Shown piece after piece: positions 35,861 through 43,801 of a stretch of DNA of 64,000 nucleotides (position 1 is the first letter of the stretch; every line of letters begins with the position of its first letter). The stretch lies in assembly GCA_009676745.1 (NCBI GenBank), contig CP046062.1, positions 1,163,501-1,227,500 on the forward strand, read 5' to 3'. The stretch comes from Leuconostoc mesenteroides subsp. mesenteroides. Its GTDB lineage: Bacteria > Bacillota > Bacilli > Lactobacillales > Lactobacillaceae. The translations under genes and the position numbers were made by a program. Below the pieces are notes generated by a model. It saw only the letters and a program-made list of their open reading frames with translations. It ran no database searches and was not told the origin of the DNA.

Positions 35861-36256
35861 ATGGATTTGAATCGTAGAAAAAGCATATTTTTGGTGTCAA
35901 TTATCTTGGTAGTAATGGCCATTATTTTTGTACAGGTAGCACGTTATTATCATGATACATATGTAACAGAAGTCGGGTATGCCAGAACATCTGCACATGT
36001 TCCTAAAAAAGAAAAAACTGTAGATGGTAGTGGGAAAATTATTTCTCATTCACACAGTTATAAATACAAATTTCACTTTATTACCAAAAAAGGTGAAAGA
36101 AAAATAATCAATTATGAGTTGAGCGGAGAAAATGTGCGACCATTGAAAGAGAATAGTTTTATTAAAGCTGACATTAGTGATGAACGGGTGGTAAAAGGGC
36201 CATACAATATCAGTAAGTCAACAATTCCAGATAATATTATGTGCAAGCTGAAATAA
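35861..36256 (+). CDS. YxeA-like (DUF1093) exported or membrane-anchored protein
   Basis: The 131-aa product has an N-terminal hydrophobic segment (~9-29, SIFLVSIILVVMAIIFVQVA) acting as signal peptide or anchor. The outside domain contains KYKFHFITKKGERKIINYELSG and LKENSFIKADISDERVVKG, a pattern resembling the YxeA/DUF1093 family of small OB-like proteins. No function is known for the family. GGGGA precedes ATG 35861, favoured over an in-frame codon at 35849. The call is moderate because similarity is judged by eye. Confidence 0.65.
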   Translation: MDLNRRKSIFLVSIILVVMAIIFVQVARYYHDTYVTEVGYARTSAHVPKKEKTVDGSGKIISHSHSYKYKFHFITKKGERKIINYELSGENVRPLKENSFIKADISDERVVKGPYNISKSTIPDNIMCKLK

Positions 36257-36297
36257 TATTTTTAAACACTTTCAAAAATACTGCCTACCATAGTTCG

Positions 36298-36326
36298 TTG
36301 CTTTCAAAGCGTTATCGTTTTAGAAT
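36298..36326 (+). promoter_or_regulatory. Candidate promoter inside the yxeA-GH32 gap
   Basis: TTGCTT (36298-36303), a 17-base spacer and TAGAAT (36321-36326) form a plausible sigma-A promoter whose predicted start near 36333 precedes only a structured, terminator-ended segment. Confidence 0.4.
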
Positions 36327-36332
36327 ACTATA

Positions 36333-36410
36333 TGTGCTTTTCAACTCTACCGAAAAATGCACACTCTTGAATGTAGGGCCACACACTTGCCTTATGTGTG
36401 GCTCTTTTTT
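36333..36410 (+). ncRNA. Candidate ~78-nt structured small RNA
   Basis: Between a plausible promoter (36298-36326) and a strong terminator, this segment folds into two hairpins. The first pairs TGTGC-TTTT (36333-36341) with AAAA-T-GCACA (36354-36363) around a ~12-base loop, with one bulged T. The second is the terminator hairpin. No convincing ORF lies inside. It could also simply be the long 3' tail of the upstream YxeA-like gene, whose stop is ~120 bases before the terminator. The call is inference. Confidence 0.35.
36376..36410 (+). terminator. Rho-independent terminator (yxeA-like gene or small RNA)
   Basis: GGGCCACACA pairs with TGTGTGGCTC, with one G-T pair, across a 9-base loop and runs into TTTTTT. 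It is one of the strongest hairpins in the window. Confidence 0.85.
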
Positions 36411-36432
36411 ATTTGGTATAAATGATTAACGT

Positions 36433-36460
36433 TTGACAAATAAATTGTTTCAGGTAAAAT
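36433..36460 (+). promoter_or_regulatory. Sigma-A promoter of the GH32 fructanase gene
   Basis: TTGACA (36433-36438), a 16-base spacer and TAAAAT (36455-36460) predict a start near 36467. This places the ATG at 36468 essentially at +1 and supports translation from ATG 36498, which has a ribosome binding site. Confidence 0.75.
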
Positions 36461-36497
36461 AAATCTTATGCGCAAATTTAAGGGAGATAGTATTTTT

Positions 36498-38072
36498 ATG
36501 ACATTTACAAGACTACTAAAGGTAGCCGGAGCAATGTTTTCACTGTTTTTCATCAGTGTTTCATCTGTTATGGCGGGGACTGTAACATCAAACGAGTATC
36601 AACAATATTATCATCATAATATTGAGCAAGGAGTTATGAACGATATACAAAGTATTTGGCAAGATGCATCAGGATACTACCATATTTACTACTTAGCTGA
36701 TTTGAATTATAAGCATGATGACGATGGCACGGAGTGGTATCATGTTAAGACAAAAGATTTCGTACATTATGAGAAACTAGGTATCGCTATTCCAAAGTTT
36801 CAAAATAAATGGGAAGCCGTTGCGACGGGATCAATCATTAACAACACAAACCATTTCTTTGCTGATTTACCAAAAAAAGCAATAATTGCCTATTTCACTA
36901 GTTATACGCCAACTGGGCAAAAACAATATGTGGCATACTCTATTGATAATGGTGTGACCTATCAACCTTATTCTGATGGAGCCATTATGTCTGCAACATC
37001 TGAAAAAACTCACTGTAGAGATCCCTACGTTTTTTTCAATAAAGAAACAAAAAAGGTGACAATGTATCTTGCTGAAGACGATAAAATAGGTGTGTATACT
37101 AGTGGTGATGGTATACACTTCGATTACGTCGGTGCTACATTATTGAATAGCGGTGCTTTAAATGGCAAGGATTTAGGATTGATTGAATGCCCAAATCTAA
37201 AAACAATGTGTGATGCAACTACGGGTACAACTAAATCGGTACTATTTTTCGGTGCTAATGGCTATAATTACGGTCAGACAAGTGGTTCGTATTATATGGT
37301 TGGCCATCTTGACAATACTGGTGTATTTGTTGCTGAGCAACAGCCAAAACGTGTTGATGATGGTTCAGATTATTATGCTAGTAACTATTTTCAAACATCA
37401 GATAATATGAATATATTGTCAATCGGTTGGTTAGGTAATTGGGAATATTCATGCAAAAAAATAGTTGATGCGAATGGTGAACAGTCATATAAATTAGGAT
37501 CATTATCTTTAGCGCATCAATTGAATCTAACCCAAGTTAATGGTGAGTATACGATGGTATCTTCGCTGATTAAACCTTACGATAGGCTGACACAAACGAT
37601 AAAAGACACGATTAGTACAAGTCAATTGGCTAAAAATAACAAGGGGTATTATCAACTATTAAATACGCAACGTTGGATAAGTCAAAGCTTCTATTTACAG
37701 ATGAAAAATAAAAAGAAAGGGACTGTCTGTGGAGAAATTCATCTATCATTTAAGCAAAAAGATGCAACTGTCGACTTAAGGTACAATGCAGACACTGGTT
37801 ATTACACGGTAACACGACAAACAAAAAACATCGCTGACAGTGGTGCCAATACTGAATATAATAGAACATTTATCGAACAAAGTGGTGTCATTAATCCAGA
37901 TGTTTTTAAGCTACATGTATACACTGATAAAACAAGTGTTGAGATTGAATTTGAAAATAGTGGACGTACTTATTCATTATTAAAGTATTCGACCGAAGAT
38001 GATTTATTATTTAATGTTGAAACTAATAGTGAGAACGATTTGTTCTATTCAATGAGCAATGTTGATAATTAA
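36498..38072 (+). CDS. Secreted glycoside hydrolase family 32 enzyme (levanase/fructanase-like)
   Basis: The 524-aa protein begins with a signal peptide (MTFTRLLKVAGAMFSLFFIS, cleavage likely after VMA at ~26) and is secreted; no LPXTG or cell-wall anchor follows. The five-blade GH32 catalytic domain is recognisable from FVHYEKLGIAIP, ATGSIINN, HCRDPYVFF (Asp175, transition-state stabiliser) and LIECPNL (Glu230, acid/base). The nucleophile motif, normally WMNDPNG, reads GVMNDIQS: Asp49 is kept but W, P, N and G are lost. A beta-sandwich domain (~375-524) completes the GH32 layout. The natural substrate (levan, inulin, sucrose) cannot be decided. ATG 36498 behind AAGGGAGA is preferred to ATG 36468. 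Confidence 0.85.
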   Translation: MTFTRLLKVAGAMFSLFFISVSSVMAGTVTSNEYQQYYHHNIEQGVMNDIQSIWQDASGYYHIYYLADLNYKHDDDGTEWYHVKTKDFVHYEKLGIAIPKFQNKWEAVATGSIINNTNHFFADLPKKAIIAYFTSYTPTGQKQYVAYSIDNGVTYQPYSDGAIMSATSEKTHCRDPYVFFNKETKKVTMYLAEDDKIGVYTSGDGIHFDYVGATLLNSGALNGKDLGLIECPNLKTMCDATTGTTKSVLFFGANGYNYGQTSGSYYMVGHLDNTGVFVAEQQPKRVDDGSDYYASNYFQTSDNMNILSIGWLGNWEYSCKKIVDANGEQSYKLGSLSLAHQLNLTQVNGEYTMVSSLIKPYDRLTQTIKDTISTSQLAKNNKGYYQLLNTQRWISQSFYLQMKNKKKGTVCGEIHLSFKQKDATVDLRYNADTGYYTVTRQTKNIADSGANTEYNRTFIEQSGVINPDVFKLHVYTDKTSVEIEFENSGRTYSLLKYSTEDDLLFNVETNSENDLFYSMSNVDN

Positions 38073-38121
38073 TAATCTTTGCTAACAAATAATATTTGTA
38101 ACTCAATAAAGAAGCATGTAG

Positions 38122-38156
38122 AACTTTTAGCTGATGAATTTGGCTAAAAGTTTTTT
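38122..38156 (+). terminator. Rho-independent terminator of the GH32 gene
   Basis: AACTTTTAGC (38122-38131) pairs with GCTAAAAGTT (38143-38152) across an 11-base loop, followed by T residues. Confidence 0.88.
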
Positions 38157-38272
38157 AACTGTAACAACATAAAAATACATACAAAAATTGACGCATAAGA
38201 AATTACTATGCTTAAGTGATATATCGACGTGTGTTACACTTAATATAGATAAATATAAGATGGGACATTAAG

Positions 38273-40954
38273 ATGACCAATAAAAAACTATTACTAATTG
38301 ACGGGAATTCTCTTGCTTTCAGAGCTTTTTATGCGATGTACAATCAGTTGGACCGTATGATTTCGCATGAAGGTTTACATACAAACGCTTTGGTAGCATT
38401 TAATAATTTTTTAGATAAAATTGTAGATCCAATGGCTCCAGATTTAGCATTAGTAGCTTGGGATGCTGGTTCTGGAAAAGAAACACATCGTGGGAAGTTA
38501 TTTCCTGAATATAAGGATGGTCGTTCTAAAGTACCAGAAGAATTTAAAGAGCAGTTTCCGTATTTGCGAGAAATGGTTATGTTACATGGCTTGCGGAATT
38601 ATGAACAGGTCGGTTTAGAAGCTGATGATATCATTGGAACCTATTCACGTATGGGTGAAGCAGCAGGATATTCTGTCACTATTGTAACTGGTGATCAGGA
38701 TTTGACACAATTAGCCACGGAAAATATTACTGTAAACGTGACCAAAAAAGGTGTCACGGATATTGAAAGTTATACACCAGCTTATATAAAAGAAAAATTT
38801 GGGCTGACACCGGATCAAATTATTGATAAGAAGGCATTGACAGGTGATACATCTGATAATTATCCTGGCGTTACAAAAGTTGGTGAAAAGACAGCATTAA
38901 AGCTACTTGCTGAATATCATAATATTGACAATTTGTATGATAATATTGACAAAATGAAGCAGTCAAAAATGAAAGACAATTTGATTAATGACCGTGAATT
39001 AGCTTTCCAAGCACGTGAATTGGCCACGATTTTAACAGATGCACAATTAACCTTACCACTTGAAGAAATGGAATACCGAGGTGTCGATTTTGAGAAAATT
39101 ATTCCATTTTATGAAAATTTGGATTTCAAGCAGCAATTAGCGAAAATAAAAGCGTTACGCAAATCGGGGCAACTTGAGAACACAAAAGAATTTGACAATG
39201 GTATAAATTTTGTCGAATTGAAAGAAAATAATTTAAAAGCAATTGCTATGCTAGGTAATAAGATAGCAATTCATATTGAATTTGTGGGCGATAATTATCA
39301 CGAAGGAGAAATGATTGGTTTTGCCATCGGTAATCCCGAAGTTGGCTATTATGCTAGTCGTGATATCTCCTTGTTACAGACTGAAGAGTTGAAATCAGTG
39401 ATTGAAAATGATCAGATTTTAAAAAATGTTTTCAATGTTAAAGCACAGCTTGTATTATTTAAACGATTGGGTTTGTCTCTTAAGGGTGTGAATTTTGATT
39501 TTATATTGGTTGCGTATTTGCTCGATACAGTAGCTAATGATAACGTTTTGTCAACTTTAGCGCAGCGTTTTGATGTTTACTTGACTCCTGATGAAGATAT
39601 TTATGGTAAAGGCGCCAAATTCGCTATTCCAACCGATACCAATCTATTACTGTCGCATATCGCTCATAAAGCAGATGGTCTTTTCAAATTAGAAGAACCA
39701 GCGTTCACAGAATTAAAAAAACATGAGCAAACACATCTATATACGGACATCGAGCTGCCATTAGCGTTTGTTTTAGCTGATATGGAATATCAAGGTATTA
39801 AGGTCAATCCTGAGTACCTACGAAATAAAGGCAAAGACTTATCCGAACGAATAGCTGATATTCAGTCAGCTATCTATATTGAAGCTGGCGAAGAGTTTAA
39901 CCTCAATTCGCCAAAACAATTGGGTATATTGCTGTTTGAGAAAATGGGTTTGCCTGTAATAAAAAAAACAAAGACAGGCTACTCAACGGCTGTAGATGTG
40001 TTGGAAAAATTAGCACCGCAAGCGCCTATCGTTGATCATATTTTGCAGTATCGTCAACTAGCGAAACTAAAATCAACTTACATTGACGGCCTGCTTTCAG
40101 TTATATCTTCCAAAGACAGTAAAATTCACACGCGATTTTTGCAGACGTTGACACAAACTGGTCGACTATCGTCAGTTGATCCTAATTTGCAGAATATTCC
40201 AATGCGTTCAGAAGAAGGACGCCTAATCCGGACAGCATTTGTCCCCAGTCATCCAAATTGGCAAATATTTGGTGCCGATTATTCCCAAATTGAATTACGT
40301 GTTTTGGCCCATGTTACGGGGGATAAAAATATGCAAAAAGCCTTTCTCAACGGCGAAGATATTCATGCCGAAACAGCTCGTGCTGTTTTTGGCTTAGAGG
40401 AAAGTGCGGTAGTTGATCCACTTAAGCGTCGTACGGCTAAAGCTGTCAATTTTGGTATTGTGTATGGTATTTCTGATTATGGTTTGGCTAATAATTTGGG
40501 AATTTCTCGTGCTGAAGCGAAGCGTTTTATTGATACGTATTTCCAAGAATTCCCTCAAATTCATGAATGGATGAATACAATCAAGGCTTTTGCACATGAA
40601 CACGGTTATGTAGAAACAATTGCCCATAGGCGTCGTTATTTACCAGATATTCAAGCAAAGAACTTTAATTTACGGTCATTTGCTGAACGTACTGCGATGA
40701 ACTCGCCCATACAAGGTTCAGCAGCAGATATTATCAAAATTGCGATGATAAAGGTTAATGAGGCTTTACGAGAGAATAACTTACAGGCGAGAATGTTGCT
40801 TCAAGTACACGATGAATTAATTTTTGAAGCACCCGTAGATGAAATTGATGAATTGACCGAAGTTGTTACGAATGTTATGGATTCAGCCGTTGCATTAGAT
40901 GTGCCATTAAAAGTTGATGCACATCATGGTGACACTTGGTACGATGCAAAGTAG
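38273..40954 (+). CDS. polA: DNA polymerase I
   Basis: The 893-aa repair polymerase has an N-terminal 5'-3' exonuclease (LLLIDGNSLAFRAFYA, GLEADDIIGTYSRM, TGDQDLTQL, ~1-290), a central 3'-5' exonuclease-like domain (~305-475) and a C-terminal family A polymerase (~475-893) with DYSQIELRVLAHV at ~668, the finger helix RRTAKAVNFGIVYG and QVHDELIFEAP. In the central domain the metal-binding D-x-E of motif Exo I is absent (IAIHIEFVGDNYHEGEMIG), as in Bacillus PolA, so proofreading is likely lost. Confidence 0.97.
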   Translation: MTNKKLLLIDGNSLAFRAFYAMYNQLDRMISHEGLHTNALVAFNNFLDKIVDPMAPDLALVAWDAGSGKETHRGKLFPEYKDGRSKVPEEFKEQFPYLREMVMLHGLRNYEQVGLEADDIIGTYSRMGEAAGYSVTIVTGDQDLTQLATENITVNVTKKGVTDIESYTPAYIKEKFGLTPDQIIDKKALTGDTSDNYPGVTKVGEKTALKLLAEYHNIDNLYDNIDKMKQSKMKDNLINDRELAFQARELATILTDAQLTLPLEEMEYRGVDFEKIIPFYENLDFKQQLAKIKALRKSGQLENTKEFDNGINFVELKENNLKAIAMLGNKIAIHIEFVGDNYHEGEMIGFAIGNPEVGYYASRDISLLQTEELKSVIENDQILKNVFNVKAQLVLFKRLGLSLKGVNFDFILVAYLLDTVANDNVLSTLAQRFDVYLTPDEDIYGKGAKFAIPTDTNLLLSHIAHKADGLFKLEEPAFTELKKHEQTHLYTDIELPLAFVLADMEYQGIKVNPEYLRNKGKDLSERIADIQSAIYIEAGEEFNLNSPKQLGILLFEKMGLPVIKKTKTGYSTAVDVLEKLAPQAPIVDHILQYRQLAKLKSTYIDGLLSVISSKDSKIHTRFLQTLTQTGRLSSVDPNLQNIPMRSEEGRLIRTAFVPSHPNWQIFGADYSQIELRVLAHVTGDKNMQKAFLNGEDIHAETARAVFGLEESAVVDPLKRRTAKAVNFGIVYGISDYGLANNLGISRAEAKRFIDTYFQEFPQIHEWMNTIKAFAHEHGYVETIAHRRRYLPDIQAKNFNLRSFAERTAMNSPIQGSAADIIKIAMIKVNEALRENNLQARMLLQVHDELIFEAPVDEIDELTEVVTNVMDSAVALDVPLKVDAHHGDTWYDAK

Positions 40955-40987
40955 AAATGACAAGAATTCAAGTGGGGACAGATTATT

Positions 40988-41980
40988 ATGATGATAAAAT
41001 TGCCTTCGGTATTAGCGGCGGCTAGTGATAACATGACAGTATGGGAAATTACGCAAAAAATAGGGATATATGTTGCCATTTTTGTGATAATTTTTTTGTT
41101 AGTTGCTGCTAGTCAACTCGTAATTTCAAGACTACGTCATAAGCAGTTTAGTCATCATCATTTGTTTTACGATGCACTGTTTACTGCAAGTTTCATCTCG
41201 TTACTTGTCCTTGGAGGTTCTTATTTATACCAAAAAAATGTGGCAGGGATCAAAACAGCTATTTTGAAACCCATTCATAAACAAGAACGCAAAACAGCTA
41301 ATAAAAAAGCAGCAGAGGATATAACTTCTCGTACCCTTATTCGAAAAATGGTTATGCGAAATGCCACAAAAAATTTTGAGAAACAAGGATTCGTATCGAT
41401 TCCAAGTGCAAATATCTTATTACCAATTTACAATGATGCTTATAGTGCCGAAGGATTGAACCTTGGTGCAAATTACGCGAATAAATCTGAAAAAGACCCA
41501 GAAGGGCAACAAAAGCCAGTTATGGGACAAGGGAACTATGGACTAGCAGCCCACAATTTTAATGATGGTCAGACTGGATTTAGTGCGTTGCAACAGATAA
41601 CTAATAATGATTCACCATATTTACAGAATGGCAAGTTGAAGGGGTCATCATGGCTAAATGGGAAAAGCATTCTGTTGGCTAATGGGGAGGGCATTTACCG
41701 ATACGAAATTACTAGCCAAAATACAGTTTTATCAACAGAGGTATCAGTGTTAAATCCAACTAAGGAAGCAAGGTTAACAATTATTAGTTGCCTTTTTCCA
41801 TCAACGACCTATCGGATTATTACACATGCTGAACTGAAGAAAACGTATACGTGGGACAGTGCACCCGAAAAATTGGTTAGCGAATTTAATTTAAAAGTAC
41901 GCAATACTAATGCTCGTGTAAGTTGGTGGAATCCGGGTGTAGAAGAAGGTGCAAATGGTGATGCTGGTGGAACAAAATAA
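40988..41980 (+). CDS. Sortase family (class A-like) transpeptidase
   Basis: The 330-aa membrane protein has two N-terminal hydrophobic helices (~22-47 and ~58-78), a basic linker and a C-terminal sortase domain. The catalytic residues are visible: His189 in GLAAHNF, Cys268 in TIISCLFPST and Arg276 eight residues later, the spacing seen in streptococcal SrtA. The usual TLxTC motif is TIISC here. Sortases anchor LPXTG-type proteins to the cell wall; no such substrate is encoded in this window. The gene follows polA by 33 bases and ends at its own terminator. Confidence 0.85.
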   Translation: MMIKLPSVLAAASDNMTVWEITQKIGIYVAIFVIIFLLVAASQLVISRLRHKQFSHHHLFYDALFTASFISLLVLGGSYLYQKNVAGIKTAILKPIHKQERKTANKKAAEDITSRTLIRKMVMRNATKNFEKQGFVSIPSANILLPIYNDAYSAEGLNLGANYANKSEKDPEGQQKPVMGQGNYGLAAHNFNDGQTGFSALQQITNNDSPYLQNGKLKGSSWLNGKSILLANGEGIYRYEITSQNTVLSTEVSVLNPTKEARLTIISCLFPSTTYRIITHAELKKTYTWDSAPEKLVSEFNLKVRNTNARVSWWNPGVEEGANGDAGGTK

Positions 41981-41997
41981 ATTAAATTAATTGAGTA

Positions 41998-42027
41998 AAA
42001 TGGTTTCAGGTCGTGAAACCATTTTTT
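41998..42027 (+). terminator. Rho-independent terminator of the sortase gene
   Basis: AATGGTTTCA pairs perfectly with TGAAACCATT around a GGTCG loop, followed by TTTT. Confidence 0.9.
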
Positions 42028-42131
42028 GATAAATAAAATGCATGGCTATTTATTTATACTGTGAACAGCGCTATAATAAGCGAAAATATAAAAGTAGTGT
42101 CAAACACGTTTTAGTATACGTAGGGATAAAA

Positions 42132-43361
42132 ATGATTGATAAACAAATACATAAGGATGCCTCACTAATATTTAAGCGACAATTTTTTGATGTGGAAGCA
42201 CAAGAATATTTACCTATTTCTGCTGATGAACTATTATCTCAGCACTTGCTAATTACTGGTGTGACCGGTAGTGGAAAGTCGTCTACTGCGTTAACCATTA
42301 TAGAAGAGCTCAAAAATAACCAACAGAATGTTATTGTATTGGATCCGACAGGTGAATTCCAAGCAATACTCAATGTACAGCGTATTATTTTGGGGGATGA
42401 TGGTTTCTTTGATATTACTCATTTAACGAGTGAGCAAATTGCTCATCTATTAAATATTACAGATAAATCGTTACTGGCACATTTACCCGCTGCAATTGAA
42501 AGTTTGCAAATACAAAACAATGTTGTAACCAAACCAGGAATCTATAAAAAAATTAATAGAAGACAATTTGAACATGATCATCTAGTGGACCAGCTTAAAA
42601 TAAAGGATAAACACTTTGATTTAAGCTTGTTGGCAAATCAATTGCAAGAAGAATTTATTATACCGTATGCTGATGAGCGTGCTGATTTTTCATTATTAGG
42701 ACAAACTTATGATAAGGAAGCGATTGTCAAAGCATGGTCAAGCCTTGCACAATTAAGACAAACCTTAAAAAATAAGCAAATACGCAGCTTATTGTCAAGA
42801 TCAAAGAAACAAGAAATCGTGCACTATGATGTCGAGTATTTACTGCGATTGTTCACAACACGTCAGGCGACGAAACAGAGTTTGATAATCGATTTATCTT
42901 TGTTTAGCCACGAACGAAAAATAAATCAAATACTTGTTGAAATTTTAATTATGCAGATGATGAACATAGCGAAACCTAGTAGACCAGGCTTCCCTGTAAT
43001 AATCTTCATCGATGAAGCACATCGATACTTGTCTAATAGTGGCCATGGCAATCAGGGCATTTTTTCGTTAATTCGTGAAGGAAGAAAACTGGGGTTGGAT
43101 TTGATGATGAGTACACAAAGCCCATTAGATATTCCTGTTGAGCTACTCGGACAATTCGGTAGCGTTATTGTGCAGCGACTCAACACAAGAAATGAAATCG
43201 AAAATTTGTTAAACATCAAAGAGAACCTAATTGACACAGTAACAAATTTAGCAACTGGGGAAGCACTTTTAAAAACAGTTACGCACCAAGAGCTGAAGAA
43301 GGTGAAGGTTGAACAGAGTACAATTAGCCATCAAACCAAAAATATTCATTTTGGTCTATAA
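42132..43361 (+). CDS. Stand-alone HerA/VirB4-like P-loop ATPase
   Basis: The 409-aa protein is a HerA/FtsK-superfamily ATPase (DUF87 type). Walker A GVTGSGKSS is at residues 43-51, followed by VIVLDPTGEF, and Walker B is VIIFIDEAHRYL at ~289. Then come FSLIREGRKLGLDLMMSTQSP and VIVQRLNTRNEIENLL, conserved in HerA. The N-terminal HAS-barrel of canonical HerA is missing: only ~35 residues precede the ATPase core. No NurA nuclease, SIR2, DUF4297 or other partner is adjacent. ATG 42132 behind GTAGGGAT is chosen over an upstream in-frame codon. Its role (DNA translocation, repair or defence) is open. Confidence 0.8.
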   Translation: MIDKQIHKDASLIFKRQFFDVEAQEYLPISADELLSQHLLITGVTGSGKSSTALTIIEELKNNQQNVIVLDPTGEFQAILNVQRIILGDDGFFDITHLTSEQIAHLLNITDKSLLAHLPAAIESLQIQNNVVTKPGIYKKINRRQFEHDHLVDQLKIKDKHFDLSLLANQLQEEFIIPYADERADFSLLGQTYDKEAIVKAWSSLAQLRQTLKNKQIRSLLSRSKKQEIVHYDVEYLLRLFTTRQATKQSLIIDLSLFSHERKINQILVEILIMQMMNIAKPSRPGFPVIIFIDEAHRYLSNSGHGNQGIFSLIREGRKLGLDLMMSTQSPLDIPVELLGQFGSVIVQRLNTRNEIENLLNIKENLIDTVTNLATGEALLKTVTHQELKKVKVEQSTISHQTKNIHFGL

Positions 43362-43371
43362 CTAAACCTGA

Positions 43372-43388
43372 TGTCAGGAAACATGACA
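43372..43388 (+). promoter_or_regulatory. GlnR/TnrA operator upstream of glnRA
   Basis: TGTCAGGAAACATGACA is a perfect match to the GlnR/TnrA consensus TGTNAN7TNACA. It ends six bases before the -35 box of the glnR promoter, which fits autoregulation of glnRA by GlnR in response to glutamine. Confidence 0.9.
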
Positions 43389-43394
43389 CATAAT

Positions 43395-43423
43395 TTGCAA
43401 AGGTTATTACTTTCGTTTAGAAT
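43395..43423 (+). promoter_or_regulatory. Sigma-A promoter of glnRA
   Basis: TTGCAA (43395-43400), a 17-base spacer and TAGAAT (43418-43423) lie between the GlnR operator and the glnR ribosome binding site. Confidence 0.75.
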
Positions 43424-43450
43424 AAAAGTATCTTAAGCGGAGGTATTGTG

Positions 43451-43789
43451 ATGAGCGAACGCGAATTGAGACGTAATTTATCAATTTTACCAATTGGTAC
43501 TGTACGCGAGCTCACGTTATTGACTGATCGTCAGATTAGATACTATGAACAACAGAAATTAATTACGCCGGGTCGCGGCAAAGGTGGCCAGAGACGTTTT
43601 TCATTAAATGATGTTGATCGTTTGCTCGAAATTCGTGATTTCTTGGATGCTGGAGACTCTATTAAAGATATTCAAGAAATTTTCGCCAAGCAACGCCGTA
43701 AAGCACAAGAAAAGCAAGATTCAGAAGCAGCACTACGCCGTTCACTACAAAAAGAATTCGCCCAACTCGGACGATTCGGGGCTCATTAA
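43451..43789 (+). CDS. glnR: Nitrogen regulator GlnR (MerR family)
   Basis: The 112-aa repressor has an N-terminal winged helix-turn-helix (LPIGTVRELTLLTDRQIRYY, GQRRFSLNDVDRLLEIRDF) and the short C-terminal tail that senses feedback-inhibited glutamine synthetase in Bacillus. GGAGG is seven bases before ATG 43451; an in-frame GTG at 43448 is possible. It is followed by glnA after 12 bases, the invariant glnRA order, and a matching operator lies upstream. Confidence 0.95.
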   Translation: MSERELRRNLSILPIGTVRELTLLTDRQIRYYEQQKLITPGRGKGGQRRFSLNDVDRLLEIRDFLDAGDSIKDIQEIFAKQRRKAQEKQDSEAALRRSLQKEFAQLGRFGAH

Positions 43790-43801
43790 GAAAGGACAAT
43801 C

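Noticed and set aside
36425..36440. Possible catabolite-responsive element (TGATTAACGTTTGACA) before the GH32 gene
   Set aside because: The half-site spacing is 5+5 around the central CG, not the 4+4 of the cre consensus, so the match is not acceptable, although a CcpA effect is biologically plausible.
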